In this document: positions 1 through 5,243 of the stretch, in pieces
How the letters are laid out: each line of letters opens with the position of its first letter
How positions within the stretch are numbered: the stretch's first letter is position 1
DNA from: Lachnospiraceae bacterium
GTDB lineage: Bacteria > Bacillota > Clostridia > Lachnospirales > Lachnospiraceae
Reading direction: 5' to 3'
Assembly (NCBI GenBank): GCA_022798035.1
Contig: JAAWLS010000087.1
Span: 1 to 8,463 of the forward strand
DNA: 8,463 nt
Position numbers and translations under genes: made by a program
The notes under the pieces: model-generated
What the model was told of the DNA's origin: nothing
What the model saw: the letters and a program-made list of their open reading frames with translations, nothing else
Database searches by the model: none

Positions 1-354
1 CGTGTATATAAGGTAAATGATATGGTGGAGAAGCCGTCGCTGGAAGAAGCGCCTTCCAATGTGGCAGTGCTGGGACGTTACATTATTACACCGGAAATCT
101 TTCCGTTTTTAGAGACCCAGGACGAAGGATGCGGCGGAGAAATCCAGCTTACAGATGCATTGAAGCGTCTGGCGAAAGAGCAGGCCATGTATGCCTATGA
201 CTTTAAAGGACACCGCTACGATGTGGGAACCAAGACGGGCTTTATTCAGGCGAATATTGAATTTGCATTGCGGAATGATGAATTGAAAGAAGAGATGAAA
301 GCATATTTGGAGAGCCTTCATGAAAATATGGATGAGATGCTTCAATATGATTAA
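1..354 (+). CDS. galU: UTP--glucose-1-phosphate uridylyltransferase, C-terminal part
   Basis: The reading frame is open from base 1 and ends at TAA 352-354, so only the last 117 residues are in the window and the true start lies upstream. Family knowledge: GalU makes UDP-glucose from UTP and glucose-1-phosphate in the cytoplasm, feeding cell-wall and surface polysaccharide synthesis. Visible hallmarks of the C-terminal half of bacterial GalU are a VEKP motif, APSNVAVLGRYI, the GGEIQLTDAL segment, and the YDFKGHRYDVGTKTGFIQAN block that contributes to the sugar-nucleotide site. The tail is short and acidic, ending LQYD. The gene is followed by a strong terminator at 438-481. The assignment is firm; the symbol assumes no paralogue such as a yngB/gtaB-type copy is meant. 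Confidence 0.93.
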   Translation, partial: RVYKVNDMVEKPSLEEAPSNVAVLGRYIITPEIFPFLETQDEGCGGEIQLTDALKRLAKEQAMYAYDFKGHRYDVGTKTGFIQANIEFALRNDELKEEMKAYLESLHENMDEMLQYD

Positions 355-360
355 AGACGG

Positions 361-437
361 CGGCACCCGGAAATGTAAATGAATGCGGCATCCCAATGTG
401 GAAATGTAAAATGATATGCGGCATCCCAAATGAAAAA
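361..437. repeat. Degenerate short tandem repeat after galU
   Basis: Three imperfect copies start at 361, 386 and 419 with CGGCAYCC. Copies 1 and 2 continue into GGAAATGTAAA and end in TGAATG or TGATATG. The third is cut short and runs into the terminator. Copy lengths are about 25, 33 and 19 bases. The repeat lies between the galU stop and the terminator, so it would be in the mRNA 3' region. No function is apparent; it may be simple slippage-type expansion. Confidence 0.55.
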
Positions 438-481
438 GAAAAAGGAATTCCCCTCTGATTAGATTCCGGAATTCCTTTTTC
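438..481. terminator. Bidirectional intrinsic terminator between convergent genes
   Basis: A perfect 14-bp stem pairs 438-451 (core AAAAAGGAATTCC) with 468-481 (core GGAATTCCTTTTT) around a 16-base loop. On the plus strand the right arm ends in a T5 run; on the minus strand the left arm gives T5-C-T5. It therefore can stop transcripts from galU (plus) and from the small membrane protein gene (minus), which converge here. Confidence 0.85.
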
Positions 482-554
482 CTTATACACAAGTCGGCAG
501 GCAGTATGTTGTGGAAGCAGGGAGAAGTCATATCTGAATCCCCCGGCCGTATGG

Positions 555-1007
555 TTATTTTTCTGCCTTTCCCTTCTTGAACTTGTCCATAAATTTCTTT
601 TTTTCTACGACTGGTTCGGTGGAGCCCCGCAGTCCTTTGACAGAAGTGATGTAGAGGCCGCTGACCACAGCCTTCACCTCTTTTTTGGTAGGAATCTTGT
701 CAAAGATGTCTCCCTCACAGATAAAGGTCATGATTTTAGGTCCGACTTTGGCTTTTACGATAGGCATTTTGGAGCCCCGCAGTACTCTTGGAGCCTGTGC
801 CAGAACTGCCGGGGGAAGTCCCGCATCCTTTAATTTCATTTTTTTCTTATCAATCACCAGCATGGATATTGTCTGAGCAGCGGCAGCAATCTGCTCGTCC
901 TGTTCTGCTTTTTTCTTCTGTGCTTTTTTGCCAAGTATATAAAGTGTGATTGCTGCTCCGGCCATAAAAACAAGAATAATCAATAACACTAATTGCCATG
1001 TTGCCAC
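555..1007 (-). CDS. Small basic single-pass membrane protein of unknown function
   Basis: A 150-residue protein. The start is a GTG at 1007-1005, chosen because GGGAGG lies 7 bases upstream, an ideal ribosome binding site. Residues 5-26 are a hydrophobic membrane segment, followed by a Lys/Glu/Ala-rich helix (about 27-45), so the remainder is probably cytoplasmic and anchored by its N-terminus. The rest is rich in lysine (KKAQKKK near residue 27, a basic tail from about 136) and has no enzyme motif that I recognise. A short motif is repeated exactly 50 residues apart: LRGSKMPIV (76-84) and LRGSTEPVV (126-134). It is monocistronic, with its own promoter upstream and a terminator shared with galU downstream. 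It looks like a conserved clostridial hypothetical protein, but I cannot assign a function. Confidence 0.85.
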   Translation of the reverse strand: MATWQLVLLIILVFMAGAAITLYILGKKAQKKKAEQDEQIAAAAQTISMLVIDKKKMKLKDAGLPPAVLAQAPRVLRGSKMPIVKAKVGPKIMTFICEGDIFDKIPTKKEVKAVVSGLYITSVKGLRGSTEPVVEKKKFMDKFKKGKAEK

Positions 1008-1041
1008 AAGAAAACCTCCCTTTTATTACAATTTGCATTTT

Positions 1042-1070
1042 ATTGTATCATTGATTGGAGTAAAAAGCAA
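1042..1070 (-). promoter_or_regulatory. Predicted promoter of the small membrane protein gene
   Basis: Read on the minus strand, a -35 box TTGCTT (1070-1065) is separated by 17 bases from a -10 box TACAAT (1047-1042). This would start transcription roughly 30 bases before the GTG start, leaving room for the GGGAGG site. The spacing is ideal and the boxes are good but not perfect housekeeping-sigma matches. Confidence 0.55.
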
Positions 1071-1131
1071 TGCTTGAATTTCTTGAGGTATGGCATTCTG
1101 TATCTTTTTTATAATGCGAGGAGGAACAGAG

Positions 1132-2352
1132 ATGAAGAAATGTTTTCGAATAATGGTATCTTTGATTATAGTGACAGTCGCCGGGGCCGGACTTTTTTTC
1201 TGGGCTTATCATCCGCCGGAGCGTCAGAAGGAAAGCTGGCAGGCCGAGATTTTGGAATTTTCAGAAGAAAATCCAACGCCAGAAGAAGAACCGGAAGGCG
1301 GCTTGGAGGAAAAGCAAAAGGAAGAACAGTCTGCAGACGAAGGGGACAGAGAAAAGCAGTCTGCAGAAGCAGAGGATAAAGGACAGCCTTCCAAAGAAGG
1401 AAATTATCAGCCAGAGGGAGAGTCCCGGGAGAGCGTTCTTGTGTTCGCCGGAGATATTTATCTGAGCCCTTATGTGCTGGACAGATACAACAGCGGGGGA
1501 ATTCAGGAGGTGCTTTCAGAAAATCTTCTGTCTGAGATGATAAATGCTGATATCACGATGGCAAATGAGGAATTTCCTTTTTCTGTGAGAGGAGAACAGG
1601 CGCCGGACAAACAATTTACCTTCCGGGTGGAGCCTTCTTATGTGAAAGTTCTGAAGGAGATGGGGATTGATGTGGTGAGCCTTGCCAACAACCATGCGCT
1701 GGATTATGGAAAGGATGCGCTGACAGACACTTTTGCCGCGCTGGATGAAGCGAAGATTGCCTATGTGGGAGCCGGCCAGGACAAAGAACGTGCCGCGCAA
1801 CCTTTCTTTGCTCAGGCAGGACAGAAAACATTTGGATTTCTGGGAGCTTCCAGAGTGATTCCTGTGCCGGAATGGAATATTGAGAACAGACAGCCGGGAA
1901 TGCTATGCACTTATGACAGCGTAGCTCTCTGTGAGGCAGTCCGGCGGGCAAAAGAGCAGTGTGACTTTCTGACTGTCTACGTGCACTGGGGCATTGAACG
2001 GGAACATACACCGGAGGAGTATCAGAGACAGCTGGCGAAAGCCTACATAGATGCAGGCGCAGATTTGGTGGTGGGAGCCCATCCCCATGTACTGCAGGGG
2101 ATTGAGTATTATAATGGCAGGCCCATTGTCTACAGTCTGGGAAATTATATTTTTAATCAGGAGATTGCAGATACTGTACTTTTGAAAGTTACCGTGTCAC
2201 AGGAAAATCAGACGAAACTGCAGTTGATTCCAGCCTATGCCGCAGGGGCAAAAACCCAGGAGAAAAGCGGGGAACAGGTATCAGAGCTGTATCGTTTTTT
2301 GGAGGAGATTTCTTATGAAATCCAGATAGGAGAGGATGGAACGGTACATTGA
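1132..2352 (+). CDS. CapA-family (PGA_cap) membrane-anchored metallophosphatase-like protein
   Basis: A 406-residue protein starting at ATG 1132, chosen because AGGAGG (1119-1124) sits 7 bases upstream; an in-frame ATG at 1090 lacks such a site. Residues 8-25 are a hydrophobic N-terminal anchor or uncleaved signal, then a Glu/Lys/Gln-rich low-complexity linker (about 30-101), then the CapA-like catalytic fold. Visible family motifs are VFAGDIYLS (104-112), ANEEFPF (144-150), LANNHALDYG (184-193), VHWGIE (284-289), GAHPHV (315-320) and SLGNYIFN (335-342). The Asp, Asn and His residues in these match the metal-binding positions of the calcineurin-like family. The protein should act outside the membrane. 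CapA is known from poly-gamma-glutamate export in Bacillus, but no capB/capC genes are next to it, so the substrate here is unknown. It is probably co-transcribed with the following transporter gene, 46 bases downstream. Confidence 0.9.
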   Translation: MKKCFRIMVSLIIVTVAGAGLFFWAYHPPERQKESWQAEILEFSEENPTPEEEPEGGLEEKQKEEQSADEGDREKQSAEAEDKGQPSKEGNYQPEGESRESVLVFAGDIYLSPYVLDRYNSGGIQEVLSENLLSEMINADITMANEEFPFSVRGEQAPDKQFTFRVEPSYVKVLKEMGIDVVSLANNHALDYGKDALTDTFAALDEAKIAYVGAGQDKERAAQPFFAQAGQKTFGFLGASRVIPVPEWNIENRQPGMLCTYDSVALCEAVRRAKEQCDFLTVYVHWGIEREHTPEEYQRQLAKAYIDAGADLVVGAHPHVLQGIEYYNGRPIVYSLGNYIFNQEIADTVLLKVTVSQENQTKLQLIPAYAAGAKTQEKSGEQVSELYRFLEEISYEIQIGEDGTVH

Positions 2353-2368
2353 AAGAATACAGAAACGG

Positions 2369-2401
2369 AAAGGAGCGGGGAGATTTCCCCAGGGAGAGAT
2401 G
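2369..2401 (+). promoter_or_regulatory. Unusual start region of the transporter gene: distant SD plus hairpin
   Basis: AAAGGAG (2369-2375) lies 23 bases before ATG 2399, too far for normal initiation. Between them GGGGA (2377-2381) can pair with TCCCC (2386-2390) around a 4-base loop. Folding removes 14 bases and would leave an effective spacing of 9. A second purine run, GGGAG (2392-2396), is only 2 bases from the ATG. Whether the hairpin matters is inference. Confidence 0.35.
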
Positions 2402-3805
2402 AAAAAGGAAAAAAACAGGCATTCATTTTCAGGTTCAATTGGTTTTGTGCTTGCGGCGGCAGGCAGTGCGGTGGGGTTGGGAAATATCTGGAGATTTCCT
2501 TATCTGGCGGCAAAGGACGGCGGCGGACTTTTTCTGGTCATCTATTTGATTTTAGCGTTGACTTTCGGCTTTACGCTGCTGGCTACGGAGATTGCCATTG
2601 GAAGAAAGACGAAACAGAGCCCTTTGACTGCTTACGGGAAACTGAAGGAAAAATGGAAGCCTCTCGGCGTGCTGGCCTGTCTGGTGCCGGTGATTATCAT
2701 GCCTTATTACTGTGTGATTGGCGGATGGGTTGTGAAATATCTACTGGCTTATCTGACCGGAGAGGGAAGCAGTGCGGCTGCGGATGGATATTTTACAGAT
2801 TACATCGGAAGGGCAGGACAGCCGCTATTGTTTATGATAGTGTTTCTGCTGATTGTGGCAGTGATTATATTCCGCGGCGTCAACCGTGGGATTGAGTCGT
2901 TTTCTAAAATTCTGATGCCGCTGCTGCTTCTTATGGTGGTGGGCATTGCAGTTTTTTCTCTGACTATCAAATTTACGGATGGAAATGGAGTTACGAGAAC
3001 CGGAATGGAAGGATTTCAGATTTATGTGATTCCAAATCTGGAGGGATTGACGATAAAGGGATTTTTCACCGTGCTGGTGGACGCCATGGGCCAGTTGTTT
3101 TTCAGTCTGAGCGTTGCCATGGGAATTATGATAGCTTATGGCTCTTATGTGAAAGATGACGCAAATCTGGTGAAATCCATCAATCAGATAGAGATTTTTG
3201 ATACGGCGGTTGCATTTTTGGCAGGCGTGATGATTCTTCCTGCAGTCTATACTTTTATGGGAAGAGAGGGAATGGAGGCTTCCGGCCCCAGCCTGATGTT
3301 TGTGTCACTGCCGAAAGTTTTTGCCTCCATGGGAAAGGCCGGAAATGGAATCGGCGCACTGTTCTTTGCCATGGTTCTGTTTGCGGCTCTTACCAGTGCA
3401 GTGTCGGTAATGGAGGCTGTTGTGTCCAGCATTATGGACAAATTCCATGTGTCCCGGATAAAGGCTGCAGTGATAGAGACAGTGATTGCGCTGGCAGGCG
3501 GCGTGCTGGTGTGCCTTGGCTATAACAACCTGTATTTTGATATCGTCCTGCCAAACGGCGCCCATGCACAGATTCTTGACGTTATGGATTACATCAGCAA
3601 CAATTGTCTCATGCCTTTGGTGGCAATCGGAACCTGTATTTTGATTGGATGGGTTGTCAAGCCTGCGGCCGTTATTGAGGAAGCGGAAAAGACAGGGTGC
3701 AGATTTGGAAGAAAACGGCTGTACATTGTGATGGTACGTTACATTGCACCGGCACTTCTGGTGGTACTGCTGCTGAAATCTATCGGAATTTTGAGCGTGA
3801 TATAA
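2399..3805 (+). CDS. Neurotransmitter:sodium symporter (NSS/SNF) family transporter
   Basis: A 468-residue cytoplasmic-membrane protein with about 11 hydrophobic segments, the usual number for bacterial NSS members such as MhsT. Family role: sodium-coupled uptake of an amino acid or related amine; the exact substrate cannot be read here. The signature of segment 1, GSAVGLGNIWRFPYL (22-36), is intact. By comparison with LeuT, sodium-site residues appear kept: Gly22, Ala24, Val25 and Asn29 in segment 1, Ala329, Thr332 and Ser333 in segment 8. The YY pair of segment 3 (103-104) and the unwound FFSLS stretch of segment 6 (234-238) are present. ATG 2399 gives the short N-terminus typical of the family; ATG 2336 (AGGAG 3 bases away) would add 21 residues and overlap the preceding gene by 17 bases. 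It follows the CapA-family gene as a likely operon partner. Confidence 0.93.
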   Translation: MKKEKNRHSFSGSIGFVLAAAGSAVGLGNIWRFPYLAAKDGGGLFLVIYLILALTFGFTLLATEIAIGRKTKQSPLTAYGKLKEKWKPLGVLACLVPVIIMPYYCVIGGWVVKYLLAYLTGEGSSAAADGYFTDYIGRAGQPLLFMIVFLLIVAVIIFRGVNRGIESFSKILMPLLLLMVVGIAVFSLTIKFTDGNGVTRTGMEGFQIYVIPNLEGLTIKGFFTVLVDAMGQLFFSLSVAMGIMIAYGSYVKDDANLVKSINQIEIFDTAVAFLAGVMILPAVYTFMGREGMEASGPSLMFVSLPKVFASMGKAGNGIGALFFAMVLFAALTSAVSVMEAVVSSIMDKFHVSRIKAAVIETVIALAGGVLVCLGYNNLYFDIVLPNGAHAQILDVMDYISNNCLMPLVAIGTCILIGWVVKPAAVIEEAEKTGCRFGRKRLYIVMVRYIAPALLVVLLLKSIGILSVI

Positions 3806-3839
3806 GAGATATTTTCAGATTGCTGCGTGCATATAAAAA

Positions 3840-4669
3840 TTATTTTCGGATTTGAGAAGGCGTACATCCGTAGAGTGTTTTGAAAGTGTGATGGAATAGT
3901 TTTTGGTTTGTAAATCCATTTTTTTCCATGAGAAACGAGACGGGCTCGTCTGTGTTGATTAAATCCTGATAAACATGGGCGGCCCGTACCTGGTTGACGT
4001 ACTGCAGAAAAGAGATTCCCATATTTTTCTTAAAAAATCTGCAGAAATACTCTTTTCGAAATCCCAGTAAATCAGAAATGTCCTGGAGAGAAATTGGCTC
4101 AGAAAAGTGGGTCTCCACATATCCGATTACTTCCCGGATGCGGTTCATATTTAATTTGTTGGTGTCCTTTAAAAGCGGCGCGGAGTCTACAGCGAAATTT
4201 AAAATTAATTTTGAAAGGATTTCCAGTATCAATCCTTCGGATTCCAATAAAAAGGCCGGGGAGTTGGTGATATACGATTCCGTAATCCGTTTCAGGCAGC
4301 CGCACATTTCCAGATACACAGGAAATGAATCGTCGGAGATGGAATCGGGGCAGCAGTGGATTTGGTAGTCCTGTATTTTGGGAAAATACCATTCCAGGGA
4401 CTTCTTGTCGATGTGAATGCAGAGAAACATAGCGCTTTCCCCGTGATGGTAAGTGCTGTGTACCTTCAGGAATCTATCACAAGGAGCTGTTTATTTTTCT
4501 GGTGATAAGTGTTTCCGTCTATCAAAATGTCAGATTCTCCATTCAGGGGATAGAGAATTTCCAAAGATTCATGCCAGTGAAGAGGGGTATAGCCGCCAGC
4601 TTTTGTGTAGAAAGCAATTTTGATGTTGAGCGGGCTTGTTTCCAATGTGATTTCGTTGTATGGTTCCAT
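3840..4669 (-). pseudogene. AraC-family transcriptional regulator, frameshifted
   Basis: Two halves of one regulator lie in different frames. The first, from ATG 4669 (AGGAGG 6 bases upstream), encodes 67 residues with a cupin sensor motif (PLHWHESLEILYPLNG, 29-44) and ends VIDS at a TGA (4468-4466). The second frame overlaps it, open from 4490, and continues LKVHSTYHHG..., then the arm/linker and a C-terminal double helix-turn-helix (ISLQDISDLLGFRKEYFCRFFKK and a second motif ending CTPSQIRK) to TAA 3842-3840. The span is 830 bases; one extra base gives 831, i.e. 276 residues, a normal AraC length, and joins VIDS directly to KVHST as in this family. So a single base is missing near 4466-4471. 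Both halves are otherwise well preserved, meaning the lesion is recent or is a sequencing error. If functional, it would bind DNA in response to a small ligand. Confidence 0.88.
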
Positions 4670-4697
4670 AAAAATCCTCCTCTGATTGTTAAGTTTC

Positions 4698-4725
4698 ATT
4701 TTATAGAAATAAGAGAAAAAGTCAA
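4698..4725 (-). promoter_or_regulatory. Predicted promoter of the araC-type gene
   Basis: On the minus strand a -35 box TTGACT (4725-4720) and a -10 box TAAAAT (4703-4698) are 16 bases apart. Transcription would begin around 4690, downstream of the in-frame ATG at 4699. This confirms ATG 4669, which has the AGGAGG site, as the translation start. Confidence 0.6.
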
Positions 4726-4753
4726 TATCGACTTAAAAACGGTCAAAAAACTG

Positions 4754-4787
4754 CCTATTATACTGGAGTGTGAAGCAGTATGATAGG
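4754..4787. promoter_or_regulatory. 12-bp inverted repeat, possible operator or attenuator
   Basis: CCTATTATACTG (4754-4765) is the inverse of CAGTATGATAGG (4776-4787) except for one position that would be a G-U pair in RNA; the spacer is 10 bases. It lies between the divergent araC-type gene and the small gene at 4835. The left arm contains TATTAT/TATACT, a plausible plus-strand -10 box with a weak TTAAAA 17 bases upstream of TATTAT (4733-4738), so a bound protein would cover that promoter. Read on the minus strand, the stem is followed by CAG and a T6 run, so it could also be a weak terminator. Confidence 0.5.
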
Positions 4788-4834
4788 AGCTGTCAAGAGA
4801 AAAATAAAAATCAGACAAAAAGGAGAATATGATT

Positions 4835-5029
4835 ATGACAGCATTAAAAATGAACAGTGCAGTGAAGAAAAATGAAAAACAGGAGTTTGCAGGAAACATG
4901 GTTTCTCTGTGCAGCAGATTTGTAAATTATCTGGAAGAGAACCGCTCCGTTATTTGTGCCGGAATGCAGACATTAAACAGCAGCGCTGACCCTTATGGAA
5001 GTTATGCTATGAAAAAAAGCGTGAGATAA
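4835..5029 (+). CDS. Small protein of unknown function (64 residues)
   Basis: I chose ATG 4835 because AGGAG (4821-4825, within a longer AAAAAGGAG) is 9 bases upstream. An in-frame ATG at 4829 is only 3 bases from that site and would add two residues. The 64-residue product is soluble and slightly basic, with no membrane segment or signal peptide: a polar, Lys-rich start, a central amphipathic stretch (VSLCSRFVNYLEENRSVIC) with two cysteines, and a Ser/Tyr/Gly-containing tail ending KKSVR. I do not recognise the family. It is divergent from the broken araC-type gene, downstream of an inverted repeat that may control it, and is followed after 36 bases by a folded RNA or terminator element, so it looks like a single-gene transcript. 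The good ribosome binding site and neat placement between signals argue for a real gene, but coding evidence is limited by its length. Confidence 0.55.
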   Translation: MTALKMNSAVKKNEKQEFAGNMVSLCSRFVNYLEENRSVICAGMQTLNSSADPYGSYAMKKSVR

Positions 5030-5065
5030 GCGGTGGCGGACCAATGAGAAAATGGAATAACGCGT

Positions 5066-5159
5066 AAAGAGGTACTTCTTACTGTGAAAGCCAGAGACTT
5101 TCACAGCGTGGATGGCTGCAGACGAAGAAAGCTGTCCTGGATTAAGAAGTGCCTTTTTT
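5066..5159 (+). ncRNA. Three-way-junction RNA element ending as an intrinsic terminator
   Basis: The outer stem pairs 5066-5081 (GGTACTTCTTA core) with 5143-5158, 16 bp with two G-U pairs, and its 3' side runs into T6 (5154-5159). Directly inside is a perfect 9-bp hairpin, CTGTGAAAG (5082-5090) with CTTTCACAG (5098-5106), loop of 7. A third stem pairs 5110-5116 with 5131-5137 (7 bp, two G-U). The loop CCAG (5091-5094) could also pair with CTGG (5137-5140). It may be an elaborate terminator of the small gene, a separate small RNA, or an attenuator before the protease gene. It matches no riboswitch or ribozyme core that I know. Confidence 0.55.
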
Positions 5160-5243
5160 ATAGTACCAAAAATGTCAAAATCCGCTGAATCCTTTTGAGA
5201 TTGCTGCCATATAGTTAGAAAAAGAAGTAATGACAGAGGAAAT

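Noticed and set aside
242..490. Minus-strand frame with repeated GIP/GMPH-type segments
   Set aside because: The protein repeat is only the tandem DNA repeat at 361-437 read backwards; the frame overlaps galU and the terminator and has no start signal.
1110..1115. Perfect TATAAT before the CapA-family gene
   Set aside because: A transcript from it would begin inside the AGGAGG site at 1119-1124, and the nearest -35-like TTGAGG is 21 bases away. It is unlikely to be the working promoter.
4464..4475. Programmed ribosomal frameshift in the AraC gene (TCC-TGA context)
   Set aside because: TCC-TGA recalls +1 antizyme sites, but here the needed shift is -1, and there is no slippery heptamer or downstream stimulator. 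A one-base deletion explains it more simply.
5082..5142. Hammerhead ribozyme or known riboswitch in the three-way junction
   Set aside because: The CUGAUGA/GAAA hammerhead core is missing, and no T-box, TPP, purine or c-di-GMP core could be found by eye.
5186..5214. Forespore-type sigma-G promoter before the protease gene (TGAATC, 16 bases, CATATAG)
   Set aside because: The -10 element departs from the CATnnTA pattern at two positions and the spacing is short; not strong enough to call.
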